A DNA stretch of 64,000 bases. Origin: Nitrospirota bacterium. Its GTDB lineage: Bacteria > UBA2233. A model generated the notes under the pieces. That model saw nothing but the letters and a program-made list of their open reading frames with translations, searched no databases and had not been told where the DNA came from. This document shows positions 17,702-25,906 of this stretch, one piece after another (position 1 is the first letter of the stretch; every line of letters begins with the position of its first letter). The position numbers and the translations under genes were made by a program. The DNA is taken from positions 1 through 64,000 of the forward strand of contig WOZJ01000057.1 in the NCBI GenBank assembly GCA_011620345.1. The letters run 5' to 3'.

Positions 17702-18447
17702 GCCAACCCGCGCTTCTCGAAGATGAAGGGTTTGTGCTGGCCAAAGATTTGCTCGGAGAGGACAGCCTTAGGGTTTTCTATCTCACCCGCAAGCTTGGCA
17801 GGTGGGAAGGAATCGCCAAAAAGGCAAGGAAAAGCTTACGGCGCTTTGGTGGAGGGCTCGAGCCGTTTTGTATTCTCGATGTCGCATGCAGGGCTTCCAA
17901 GGGCCAGGCGAATACGTTCTTTTTGGAGAGAAGCAAGCCAAGGGTATTCTTCGATGGAATCTTGGCCTCGAAGCACGCCGCGATGGCCGGTTTTTTGGCC
18001 AACGACATTGTCTTGAATTCTCAACTTGGGCCAGGAGAAGCTTTGCCCTTGTTTTCGAGCTATCACGGGCTGCTCGTCGCGCTGGATGCCGGCGAAAACC
18101 CTTGGAGCGCGCTGCTTTCGTTTTTCGAAGCGTTTTTTTGCCTGATCGGGATTGCACCCAAGCTAAAACGCTGCGTTCGGTGCGGCTCGCTCCTTGCAGG
18201 CCACCCCAAGGCGGGCCTGTCGGTTTCCGAGGCCGGGGCCGTCTGCCCCTCTTGCCTTGCCAAGCAAGAGCGCCTGCTCGGTTCTTCCTTGCCCCTCTAT
18301 GCAAAGGGTGCACAGCACGCTCTCGTTCGGTTCTATTTGGAGCACTGGCAGTACCGGTTCGACCGGGCCCTTTTGAGTTACAGGGTGTACCGGGAAGTCT
18401 CGAATTCCAGCATGCCAAACCCTTCGGAGGAAGGCTCGTTTCCTTGA
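17689..18447 (+). CDS. recO: DNA repair protein RecO
   Basis: Helps RecR load RecA onto SSB-coated DNA in gap repair. The N-terminal OB fold spans about residues 8-85, with LTRKLGRWEGIAKKARKS in the typical place for the family's basic stretch. A helical C-terminal domain has the zinc site CVRCG ... CPSC (about residues 162-190), then a helix bundle ending HWQYRFDRALLSYRVYREV. Length of 252 residues is normal. It is translationally coupled to the ROK kinase. It converges on the thioesterase gene with only 4 bases between the two stops, so no room exists for separate terminators. Confidence 0.9.
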   Translation: MFALSQPALLEDEGFVLAKDLLGEDSLRVFYLTRKLGRWEGIAKKARKSLRRFGGGLEPFCILDVACRASKGQANTFFLERSKPRVFFDGILASKHAAMAGFLANDIVLNSQLGPGEALPLFSSYHGLLVALDAGENPWSALLSFFEAFFCLIGIAPKLKRCVRCGSLLAGHPKAGLSVSEAGAVCPSCLAKQERLLGSSLPLYAKGAQHALVRFYLEHWQYRFDRALLSYRVYREVSNSSMPNPSEEGSFP

Positions 18448-18451
18448 GGGC

Positions 18452-18952
18452 CTAGCAAGCCGTTCCTTCATCGTTTTTTTGGATGCCAGTACTGAATTTT
18501 GGGTGTTCAATCACGTTGGCGGGACCGTTCAAGCCTTCGATATAGGCCAGACTCAAGCCCTGTAGCTCTTTTGGAATTCTGACGGGGGTCTTCGTTTCGA
18601 GGTTTACGAAGCACCCTTCTTGCGTTGCTTCGAACACCTTCTGGCCGTCTTTTTGGATTTCTGCGCCCATGACGAACCGAACCCGATCGAGCCGCTCAAT
18701 CCACACAGAACCATTGGGCTGATCGAATAGCCTTAAAGGCTTTAAATAGCGCGCTTGGGTTTTAGAAATCAAAGGTACGCTGCGTTCCTTTATCGCTTGT
18801 TCCAAAGGGTAGTGGACCTCCATGAATCGGAGTCTCAAGTCCTCGAGCCAACGGATGTAGACGATATTGGAGACGACGCCGGCAAAGTCGATGTCGTACG
18901 TGACGATCCGTAAGGGCATAGATACGGGCAGAATGCGTAGCGACTGTTCCAT
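18452..18952 (-). CDS. Acyl-CoA thioesterase, hotdog fold (YbgC/4HBT type)
   Basis: A single-domain hotdog protein of 166 residues. The 4-hydroxybenzoyl-CoA thioesterase signature region is TYDIDFAGVVSNIVYIRWLE, where the Asp before the FAG turn is the usual catalytic residue. It is followed by LRLRFMEVHYPL and a central strand with RLDRVRFVMGAEIQKDG. These proteins hydrolyse acyl-CoAs; the substrate cannot be told. The start lies 3 bases after the stop of the STAS gene, so the two form an operon with the STAS gene first. It is slightly longer than YbgC because of its C-terminus. Confidence 0.82.
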   Translation of the reverse strand: MEQSLRILPVSMPLRIVTYDIDFAGVVSNIVYIRWLEDLRLRFMEVHYPLEQAIKERSVPLISKTQARYLKPLRLFDQPNGSVWIERLDRVRFVMGAEIQKDGQKVFEATQEGCFVNLETKTPVRIPKELQGLSLAYIEGLNGPANVIEHPKFSTGIQKNDEGTAC

Positions 18953-18955
18953 GCC

Positions 18956-19813
18956 TTAGGCCCGTTTCTCCGGATGGCCGACGTTAACGGCTTCGCGGAA
19001 CCCCAGCTCTCGTAACGCCGCCCTAAGGCCCTGTTCAAGCGTGGCGAACGTTGGAATCCCTTCCAGTCGGGCTCCGATACGTGTGAGCTGCTGGGCTACG
19101 TTCGGCTTGATGCCTACGAGCATCGCCTCTGTCCCCAAAAGTCTGATCGCTCCTATGAGCTTGACCAACTCTCCTACGATGTTCGTATCGACGTGCGCCA
19201 GGCCAGAGAGGTCAAGCAGGACAAACCTTGGCTTGTAAGAAGAAATTGTCTCCAAGAGGCCTTCTTGGAGTTCGTGCATACGCATCGAATCGAAGCTTCC
19301 CATCAAGGGCGCCATGAGCACTCCCCGCCATACCGGGATGATCGGAGTCTGGAGCTCTTTGATCGTCTGCTGTTGGGCCTCTACCACCTCTTGGAGCCTA
19401 GTTCTCGTCTCTTCCAAAAGCTTGTCGTAGGTGCCTGTCACCAAAACCTTTAGCCTACGGATGTGCTTCAAAAACCTTGAAAACAGCTGGGGAGCCTTTT
19501 CTTTAACTAAGTCTTCCATGGCCAGGCACCCTTCGATGAACAGCGAGGAGTTCACGTTGACTTCGACATGGGTTTGTGCAACCTGTTGCGCGATCGGCAC
19601 TAACTCAAGCTCGTCTTTGGTCAGCATGTCATGACATAGACCATCGAGCTTTCCTACCAGCCCTTGGAACCGCGGTTGTTCATGGATGGCCTCTTTGCCC
19701 TCCACGCCGTAAGCGTGCTCAAAGACGGCGCGCTTTTTTGGGTCTTGTAGGTTCATCTCTTCAAAGCGGTGGGCAAGCTGTTTTGCTAGCCCCTGGGAAG
19801 AGGTAGCTTTCAT
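18956..19813 (-). CDS. RsbR-like STAS-domain protein
   Basis: This 285-residue protein ends in a STAS domain (about residues 160-275) of the stressosome RsbR type. The key strand is FVLLDLSGLAHVDTNIVGEL, with the Ser and Thr positions that RsbT-like kinases phosphorylate. AIRLLGTEAMLVGIKP and PTFATLEQGLRAAL follow. The N-terminal half is helical and divergent, as in RsbR proteins, whose N-terminus is a sensor. No RsbS, RsbT or phosphatase gene lies in the window. The ATG at 19813 has GGAG 9 bases upstream; a GTG at 19828 is possible. A fragment similar to its C-terminus occurs at 46154-46315. Confidence 0.85.
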   Translation of the reverse strand: MKATSSQGLAKQLAHRFEEMNLQDPKKRAVFEHAYGVEGKEAIHEQPRFQGLVGKLDGLCHDMLTKDELELVPIAQQVAQTHVEVNVNSSLFIEGCLAMEDLVKEKAPQLFSRFLKHIRRLKVLVTGTYDKLLEETRTRLQEVVEAQQQTIKELQTPIIPVWRGVLMAPLMGSFDSMRMHELQEGLLETISSYKPRFVLLDLSGLAHVDTNIVGELVKLIGAIRLLGTEAMLVGIKPNVAQQLTRIGARLEGIPTFATLEQGLRAALRELGFREAVNVGHPEKRA

Positions 19814-20072
19814 GGGTTCTTTCTCCACTTTTTTTGGCAGAACAAGGGGTGTTATTACTGGATCAGCGGCGAACCCGCTTAAGGGCTACTTAAAAAGGAA
19901 TTCCCCAGCGTGCGAGGCAAAGCGCTTAGAAAGTTTCATGTTAGCAAAGGGGACCTGCGCTGTAAACCGGCCTGGGCCGAGTCAAAGTACGGTATCAACA
20001 GCCAAAACTGGCTAGAGACGCCCGGGTACGTCGGGTCCATTGAATCTCTTCCTCCCCTATAGGCTCGTTTTT

Positions 20073-21746
20073 TCAGATAGGCCTTAAAATGTCGTAATCG
20101 CCCTGCCTTAGCGTTTCTGTCAAAGAAAGAACCTCTTTTTCCTTAAGGCCGATATGGATGAGCACTCTGCCGAACAAAGCGATGGCCGTCTCAAGCTCTT
20201 CTGTGACAACGTCGTCGGCTCCGAGAGACTTCAGCGTTTTGGCCTCCGTCATGAAAGGAACCCTTGCGAGGATCGTCAGGGATGGGTTGAGTTGTCGCGC
20301 AGTCTTTACGATATTGCGGGTGGCCAAGGGGTCGGCGTGGACCGTGATGACCAGGACGTCGGCGGAAAGCACGCCGGCATGCCTGAGCATCTCAGGGTTG
20401 GTTGCATCCCCATAAAGGATGGGAACGCCAAGCCGCCTTTCTTTCTTGACGGTGAGGGGGTTGAGTTCGATCACTCGGTAGGGGATTTTTGCGTACCGGG
20501 CTGCATGCGCAACCCCCCGGCCGACAATGCCGAACCCGACGATGACCACGGAGGCTGACTCGGGAATCGCTGCTTGGCCGTAGCTCGCAAGGGAGCCTTT
20601 GTTGTAGGCCAGCCACCTGCCAAAGAGGAACGAGGCGGGCGTTAGGGCCATCGTTAGGATTGTGACGCCAAGGAGGCGTTGGTAGGTATCCGGCCCGAGA
20701 ACTCCCAGGCCGCTGCCTGCCTGGATCAAAAGCAGGCCAAACTCGCCCGCCGGGCTGATTGCCGTCCCGATCAAGATTGCCGTCCTTAAGGGCTTGGATA
20801 TGATTAGGCCCACCAGAGTGCCCACCGTCGCTTTGAGCACAAGGACGCCAAGAGCGGCGAAAGCGACAAAGAGGCCATCAGCCGCGAGCGCATGTAGGTT
20901 TAGAAGCATGCCGATCGAGATGAAAAACAGGCTGGCGAAGATGTCCCTTATTGGCAGCAGGCTGCCCAACGTGGAGTGGGCGTACTCGGAATCGGCAAGG
21001 ATCAGGCCCGCAAGGAACGCCCCAAGGGCCACAGAAAGGCCTGTCTTGGAAAGCAGAGCAGGGATTGCCAGGCATAGCGTGATGGCCGTGATGTGGAAGA
21101 GCTCTTGGCTCTTTGTCCGTGCGACCCGCTCCATGAGCGCGGGCACGATCCAACGCCCCAAAACGAGCGTTCCCAGAAGGACGGCGAGAGCCTTAATAGC
21201 GACCCAGCCCGCCCCAAGGCCCAAAGATACGTTCTTTCCCGCAAAGAACGGGAGGCAGAGCATCAAAGGGATGGAGGCGATGTCCTGAAAGATCAAGATG
21301 GCGACGATGCTCCTGCCATGAGGGCTCGTTACTTCCCCCTTGCTTGCAAGCTCTCTTAAGATGAGCGTCGTTGAGCTAAGCGCAAGGACGAACCCTACAA
21401 ACAGGCCCGCTCGAGCCTCGAGATGAAACAACCCTGCACCCAACGCTAGAAGGGCAGCCGTCAAGAGCAGCTGCAGTCCCCCGCCTAGGAGCGCGTCCCT
21501 GCGGGCCAAGAAGAGCTCTCTTACTGAAAACTCGACACCAACGCCGAACAAGAGCAGCACGACGCCAAAAGAGGCCAGGGTTTCCACGTCGTCCGTGGGA
21601 ATTAAATTGAGCCCAGACGGGCCCACGAACACGCCCGTTACTAGATAACCAACGACCTGAGGTACCTTGAAGCGATGGCAGACGAGCAATACAGCGATGC
21701 TTAGCCCGAAGACCGCCAAAAGCTCGTAAATGACGGGCGTTTCCAT
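20073..21746 (-). CDS. KefB-type monovalent cation:proton antiporter (CPA2) with TrkA-N domain
   Basis: About 557 residues from the ATG at 21746. The membrane part (about 1-380) has around a dozen helices with VVGYLVTGVFVGPSGLNLIP at the front, GVGVEFS (the usual place of the GL/GVE motif), and ALSSTTLILREL. A cytoplasmic Rossmann domain (about 385-510) follows, with nucleotide loop VVIVGFGIVGRGVAH and YGDATNPEMLRHAG, typical of TrkA-N/RCK domains that bind NAD(H). It exports K+ or Na+ in exchange for protons. It does not show an obvious KTN glutathione-gating loop, so I do not call KefB or KefC. It is last in the adh-thioesterase operon (10-base gap). Confidence 0.9.
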   Translation of the reverse strand: METPVIYELLAVFGLSIAVLLVCHRFKVPQVVGYLVTGVFVGPSGLNLIPTDDVETLASFGVVLLLFGVGVEFSVRELFLARRDALLGGGLQLLLTAALLALGAGLFHLEARAGLFVGFVLALSSTTLILRELASKGEVTSPHGRSIVAILIFQDIASIPLMLCLPFFAGKNVSLGLGAGWVAIKALAVLLGTLVLGRWIVPALMERVARTKSQELFHITAITLCLAIPALLSKTGLSVALGAFLAGLILADSEYAHSTLGSLLPIRDIFASLFFISIGMLLNLHALAADGLFVAFAALGVLVLKATVGTLVGLIISKPLRTAILIGTAISPAGEFGLLLIQAGSGLGVLGPDTYQRLLGVTILTMALTPASFLFGRWLAYNKGSLASYGQAAIPESASVVIVGFGIVGRGVAHAARYAKIPYRVIELNPLTVKKERRLGVPILYGDATNPEMLRHAGVLSADVLVITVHADPLATRNIVKTARQLNPSLTILARVPFMTEAKTLKSLGADDVVTEELETAIALFGRVLIHIGLKEKEVLSLTETLRQGDYDILRPI

Positions 21747-21756
21747 TGGCGGTTCT

Positions 21757-22524
21757 TTAATGCCTAGGCTTAAGCTGGATGCGAGCGCGAAGAAGCTGTT
21801 CTTTAGCGGCGTGCTGGCCTCGCTCGATCGAAGCAAGGAAAGACCCGTGGTTTTGCCGAGCTTCCTCGAGGGCCATGCTAAGCATCTCGCCGTAACGGGC
21901 TTCCTTAAGGAATTGGACGTCGATCTCTACGATCTGCTGCTTTTCGTAAACTCCGAGGGGAAAAAGGTCAAAAAGCCACGCCAAGTATTTTAGGTTGTTC
22001 ACGTGATGGTTCACATCCACGTCCGAATACGTTACGGCATGGGGCATTTCAACGGAAGGCGTGATGAGCCTTGGCAGGGGTTCTCTGGAGTAAGAAAGTG
22101 CCTCTTGGGAGACGGCCGGCATGGGACGCAGGGCATCCTTAAAGCTTTTTGGCCTATGGGTTTGCAAATCAAGCAGCATCCACGAGCTCGTGGCCTTCGC
22201 GATCTCCTGGCCCCCTGAATCCGTTACGAGAAAATCTCTGAGCACCTGAACCCCCCCGACGCGCTTGACCCATGTGGCCACGACCCCGCGTTCGAGGGTT
22301 TCCAAGTATCGGGTAATGACCGATTTCATCCGGGTCAGAACCCAAAAAAGGCCGATTTCTCGCAAGTCTTGAAATCCCATTCGAAGCGCTATGCCATGCT
22401 GGATTGCCGCCTCCTGAATGTGGACGAGAAAGTAGTAAGGCGATAGGAGTCCATGGAAATCTATTTCGTGGGGCTTGACTTCAAAGGGGAGGCAAAAGAC
22501 GTTTTTGTTCGTCTTGGTTTCCAT
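21757..22524 (-). CDS. Acyl-ACP thioesterase (FatA/FatB-like)
   Basis: A 255-residue double-hotdog protein. The N-terminal hotdog shows VKPHEIDFHGLLSPYYFL and AAIQHGIALRMG, like the front of bacterial acyl-ACP thioesterases. The second hotdog contains YSDVDVNHHVNNLKYLAWLF, corresponding to the plant FatA/B catalytic Asn-x-His region (D-DMN-HVNN-KYI-W). It should release free fatty acids from acyl-ACP. The start is behind GGGTAGGGAG. It lies between the alcohol dehydrogenase (4-base gap) and the antiporter, so all three are one transcript. Its role in fatty acid turnover or membrane repair is inferred only. Confidence 0.85.
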   Translation of the reverse strand: METKTNKNVFCLPFEVKPHEIDFHGLLSPYYFLVHIQEAAIQHGIALRMGFQDLREIGLFWVLTRMKSVITRYLETLERGVVATWVKRVGGVQVLRDFLVTDSGGQEIAKATSSWMLLDLQTHRPKSFKDALRPMPAVSQEALSYSREPLPRLITPSVEMPHAVTYSDVDVNHHVNNLKYLAWLFDLFPLGVYEKQQIVEIDVQFLKEARYGEMLSMALEEARQNHGSFLASIERGQHAAKEQLLRARIQLKPRH

Positions 22525-22528
22525 CTCC

Positions 22529-23545
22529 CTACCCGATACGGAGAACCATCGCCCCCTTGACCCTGCCCTTCTTTAGGGCGGCGAGCGCCTCGTTGGCGGC
22601 GTCGAGCGGGACGGGGTTGACGCTGGGCCGGATACGGACGGCCGCCGCGAGCGCAAGGAATTCGAGCGCATCCTGCCTTGTGACGTTGGCCACGCTCTTG
22701 ATCTCGCGCTCTTTCCAAAGATGCGAGGCGTAATCGAGCTCTGGGATTGGGGTTTCTTTCCGGATTGCGTTGATCACGAGCCTGCCAGAGGGCTCGAGCA
22801 CGGAAAGCGCCGCCTTGATGGGTTCGCCTACGGGCGTGAAGTCGATCGCGGCGGTAAGGCGGCTTGGAGGCGTGTCTCCTGTCACTCCTACCCAGTCTGC
22901 TCCTAAGGCCCTGGCCAGGACTTGGTGCTCGGTTTGAGCAGGCCTTGTGAACACGAACACCCTGGCGTTTGGGAATTTATGCTTGGCCAAAGGAAGAACG
23001 ATGTGCGCAGACGCTCCGAACCCAAAAAGCCCCAGAACGCCGCCGTCTTCAAGGTTGGTGAGTTTGAGCGCCCTGTAGCCGATGACGCCCGCGCACAGGA
23101 GCGGTGCGGCCTCTAGGTCACCAAAGCACTCCGGAATCAGGTAGGCGAAGCGCTCGGGGACGACCAAGAATTCGGCGTAGCCACCGTCCTTGTCGAGGCC
23201 CGTGAACTTGGCCTCAGGGCAGAGGTTCTCCAAGCCTTTCTTACAGAACGCGCACGATCGGCAAGCAGAGAAGATCCAGGCAACGCCCACTCGATCGCCC
23301 AATTTGTGGAGCGTCACGCCTTGCCCCAGCGCCTCAACCACTCCGACAACTTGATGGCCAGGCACGACGGGCAGCGTTGGCGGCGTTAGCCGACCCTCGA
23401 TCTCGTCTAGCTCGGTGTGGCATACTCCGCACGCTTTCACCCGAATCCTCACCTCGCCCGGTTTTGGGCTCGGTATGGGCAGTTCTCGAAGCTCCAAGGA
23501 GCGGTCGTTTACCGGGGCGATCCTTGTGATGACCATGGCCTTCAT
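22529..23545 (-). CDS. Zinc-dependent alcohol dehydrogenase (MDR family, AdhA-like)
   Basis: A medium-chain dehydrogenase of 338 residues. Catalytic zinc ligands are in ACGVCHTEL and GHQVVGVVE; the structural zinc site has four Cys within CRSCAFCKKGLENLC. The Rossmann region has LFGFGASAHIV in place of the usual GxGxxG, and the rest of the coenzyme domain is normal. This fits the AdhA/AdhP-like group of zinc alcohol dehydrogenases acting on primary alcohols with NAD(P). The ATG at 23545 has AAGGGGAA upstream; the frame extends 13 residues further without a better start. It heads the adh-thioesterase-antiporter operon, just downstream of the multicopper oxidase remnant. Confidence 0.9.
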   Translation of the reverse strand: MKAMVITRIAPVNDRSLELRELPIPSPKPGEVRIRVKACGVCHTELDEIEGRLTPPTLPVVPGHQVVGVVEALGQGVTLHKLGDRVGVAWIFSACRSCAFCKKGLENLCPEAKFTGLDKDGGYAEFLVVPERFAYLIPECFGDLEAAPLLCAGVIGYRALKLTNLEDGGVLGLFGFGASAHIVLPLAKHKFPNARVFVFTRPAQTEHQVLARALGADWVGVTGDTPPSRLTAAIDFTPVGEPIKAALSVLEPSGRLVINAIRKETPIPELDYASHLWKEREIKSVANVTRQDALEFLALAAAVRIRPSVNPVPLDAANEALAALKKGRVKGAMVLRIG

Positions 23546-23570
23546 GCACAATTCCCCTTTTTTTCTTGCC

Positions 23571-23930
23571 TTAATTGGGGGCACCCAGGATGGTGTAGGG
23601 GCGCATCATCTCGAAGTCCTCGTGCTCAAGCATGTGACAGCGCCAGACAAACCGACCGGGGAAGGATTCGAAGCGCACGAGGATTCGGGTAATTTCGCCG
23701 AGCCCTTCCCAAGAAGGTCTTTGTGGAGCCTTCGGGAAACCTCGTGCATGCGGAGGATATACCTTGGAACGGGCTCCTGGCCCACGGTACGGGCTATGCT
23801 TGGAGAGGAGAAAGGGGCGACAAACTTGGCGTCGAGGCGTTTTAGGGGCAACCGCCAACTCATGCCCAACGGGCCAGCGGGCCAAAAGAGCGCCTCCAAG
23901 CACTGTTTTTAGAAAGACACGTTGATCCAT
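23571..23930 (-). pseudogene. Collapsed multicopper oxidase (CotA/bilirubin-oxidase type)
   Basis: Reading leftward from ATG 23930, the start MDQRVFLKTVLGGALLA looks like a signal peptide. In another frame the DNA encodes KFVAPFSSPSIARTVG and YILRMHEVSRRLHKDL, which match the N-terminus of CotA-type multicopper oxidases. It then joins directly, back in the first frame, to EITRILVRFESFPGRFVW and CHMLEHEDFEMMRPY, the C-terminal copper site. Several hundred middle residues are absent, at least one frameshift is present, and the first His of the HCH copper triad is Arg. I read this as an internally deleted, decaying gene. It sits between the adh operon and tRNA-Pro. Confidence 0.75.
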
Positions 23931-23952
23931 AACGCCTCGCTCGGGCGGGTGC

Positions 23953-24029
23953 TGGTCGGGGTGAGAGGATTTGAACCTCCGACCCCCGCGTCCCGAACGC
24001 GGTGCTCTACCAAGCTGAGCCACACCCCG
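23953..24029 (-). tRNA. tRNA-Pro (anticodon CGG)
   Basis: On the minus strand the acceptor CGGGGTG pairs with CACCCCG, followed by A and an encoded CCA. The D arm contains GCTCAGCTTGGTAGAGC, the anticodon stem CCGCG/CGCGG flanks the loop TTCGGGA (anticodon CGG), and the T arm contains the standard GGTTCAAATCC. It reads CCG proline codons. It follows the CoA-ligase gene by about 44 bases on the same strand. Confidence 0.97.
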
Positions 24030-24073
24030 ACAATCTTTGCAGTATACCGGCTTTTCTGGACCGTCTCAACACC

Positions 24074-25606
24074 CTAGGGGTTTTTGAAGGCTTGGGCCGC
24101 GGCTTTTCTGCTGACTTTGCCCGATCCAGAGCGCGGGAGCATATCCACGAATCGGATCACCTTGGGAACCTTGAAGGATGCCAGGCGTTCCATCAAGAAT
24201 CGCTTAAGCTCGGCCTCGCTGACGGGTTCCTTGAGCACGACCGCGCAGGCGACCTCCTCGCCGTACTTTGGGTCGGGAATACCGAATACCACGGCCTCGG
24301 CCACCTTGGGGTGGGATAGGAGCGCGTTGTCCACCTCGATCGGGGCGATCTTTTCGCCGCCCCGGTTGATGAGCTCTTTGAGCCTTCCAAGGAGCGCGAC
24401 GTAGCCGTCCTTCGAGACGACACCCAAGTCTCCCGTACGAAACCACCCCTCGAAGAACGCCTCTTCGTTGGCCTTGGGGTTGTTCACGTAGCCCTTTGTG
24501 ATGCTAGGCCCCTTGAGCACGATCTCTCCGGAAATCTCGGGACCAAGGAACGTGTTGTCATCGCCAAGAATCGCCAGATCAAGGCCCGTGGGCAGCCCGA
24601 CGCTCCCAGGCCTGCGCTCTTTTGGCGGCAGCGGGTTCGAAGCGATCTGGTGGGAAGCCTCCGTCATCCCGTAGCCCTCGAGAACGGCAAGGCCAAAGCG
24701 GGCCTCTAGCCCTTCCATGAGCGAGGGGGCGAGCGCCATCGAAGAAGACCTGGCGAACTTGAGCGTGCTCTTTTTGGGGGCTTGGTCTTGCTCGGCGCGC
24801 ATCAAGAGCACTTGGTGAATCGTGGGAACGGCCGAATACCAGGTTGCGCGGTAATGCTCCACCGTAGGCCAAAAGTGCGAAGCGCTGAACCTTGGGGGGA
24901 CGATGACCGTTCCGCCCGAAAGCATCGTCGAAAGGACTGGTGTCATCAGCCCGTGGATGTGGAACAAGGGCATGACACAAAGCCCTGTGTCTTCCGGCGT
25001 AAGCCTGTACCAATTGGCGATATTCCTTGCCGAGGCCAGAAGGTTTGCATGGCTGAGTGGAACGCCCTTTGGCCGGCTCGTCGTGCCGGAAGTATGCAAA
25101 AAGAGTGCCACGTCTTCCGGGGTGGGAGACCGGCGGTTTGCCGATTTTATGGGCTTGTCCCTTTGCTCGGTTTGGCCGTGCGCATGCAGTGCAGGAAACC
25201 TGTTACCCAACGGGGCGAGCTCGACCCAAAGAGCCCCGTCCGGCAACGCCTTTGGGGCGACGCTCTCTTGGGCCTCGGCCGTAACGAGCACTTTTGGGCC
25301 GATGTCTTCCAAGTAAAACCGGAATTCTTCGAGCGTGTAGGCGGGGTTGAGCGGGGCGAAGGTGGCCCCTAGGCCGGCCACGGCAAAAAAGAGCGCGGCC
25401 ATCTCGGGAGAGTTTGGCATGACCACGGCCACCCGGTCTTTGGTCCCCACGCCAAGCCTAGTGAGCCTCTCTTTAAGCGCTGCGATGCAACCTTGTAGAT
25501 CTCCGTAGGTAAGCGTAATCTCCCTGTCGGGCGCGATGAAGGCCTTAGCCTGCGTGGGCTTCTCTCTGAGCATGTCTTCTAAAACGTGCAGTGCCTCTTG
25601 TTTCAT
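24074..25606 (-). CDS. AMP-forming acyl-CoA ligase, oxalyl-CoA synthetase (AAE3/Pcs60)-like
   Basis: A 510-residue ANL-superfamily ligase that activates a carboxylate as adenylate and then CoA thioester. The P-loop block is FLHTSGTTSRPKGVPLSHANL. Further motifs are VMPLFHIHGL, ATWYSAVPTIHQVLL, LEGYGMTEASHQIASNPLPP, GWFRTGDLG and GRLKELINRGGEKI (hinge), with the catalytic Lys in GSGKVSRKA. The combination HTSGTTSRPKGVPL, RFSAS-FW and AVPTIHQ is what I know from oxalyl-CoA synthetases (plant AAE3, yeast Pcs60), so oxalate is a real possibility, with medium-chain acids the alternative. No oxalyl-CoA decarboxylase or formyl-CoA transferase is in the window. It is monocistronic or read together with tRNA-Pro. 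Confidence 0.85.
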   Translation of the reverse strand: MKQEALHVLEDMLREKPTQAKAFIAPDREITLTYGDLQGCIAALKERLTRLGVGTKDRVAVVMPNSPEMAALFFAVAGLGATFAPLNPAYTLEEFRFYLEDIGPKVLVTAEAQESVAPKALPDGALWVELAPLGNRFPALHAHGQTEQRDKPIKSANRRSPTPEDVALFLHTSGTTSRPKGVPLSHANLLASARNIANWYRLTPEDTGLCVMPLFHIHGLMTPVLSTMLSGGTVIVPPRFSASHFWPTVEHYRATWYSAVPTIHQVLLMRAEQDQAPKKSTLKFARSSSMALAPSLMEGLEARFGLAVLEGYGMTEASHQIASNPLPPKERRPGSVGLPTGLDLAILGDDNTFLGPEISGEIVLKGPSITKGYVNNPKANEEAFFEGWFRTGDLGVVSKDGYVALLGRLKELINRGGEKIAPIEVDNALLSHPKVAEAVVFGIPDPKYGEEVACAVVLKEPVSEAELKRFLMERLASFKVPKVIRFVDMLPRSGSGKVSRKAAAQAFKNP

Positions 25607-25829
25607 TGGCCGTCCGTGGCGTTGTTCGTTGCGCTTGCCTTTAGTGTAGCCTCATGGGCATCTATGGACAACCTCGAAATCAGCTGGCCCCTTAATCTTA
25701 GGCCCTTCAGGAGGCGTTTCAGGTTCTGTGCCATTCCTGAAAATTGCTTGGAGCTTGTACCTAGGCCCATTAAAGCATCGTCTTCCTGCCCCAGGAGGGG
25801 TTGACACAAAAAATCCTCACGAAGGCCGC

Positions 25830-25857
25830 TTGCCTTTCAAAACCGCCATGCTAAAAT
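25830..25857 (+). promoter_or_regulatory. Candidate promoter for the TCA-cycle cluster
   Basis: The 300 bases between the CoA-ligase start and the citrate synthase start hold no gene. TTGCCT at 25830-25835 and TAAAAT at 25852-25857, 16 bases apart, form the best promoter, with transcription starting about 40 bases before the TTG start. A TTGACA at 25801 has no -10 partner at a suitable distance. Confidence 0.4.
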
Positions 25858-25906
25858 AAGCGTTGTCTCTTGAGGATATAGTGCATACGCGTGCGGTAGG
25901 AGCCCA

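Noticed and set aside
25801..25806. TTGACA hexamer upstream of the citrate synthase gene
   Set aside because: No acceptable -10 lies 15-19 bases downstream; the TTGCCT/TAAAAT pair at 25830-25857 is better.
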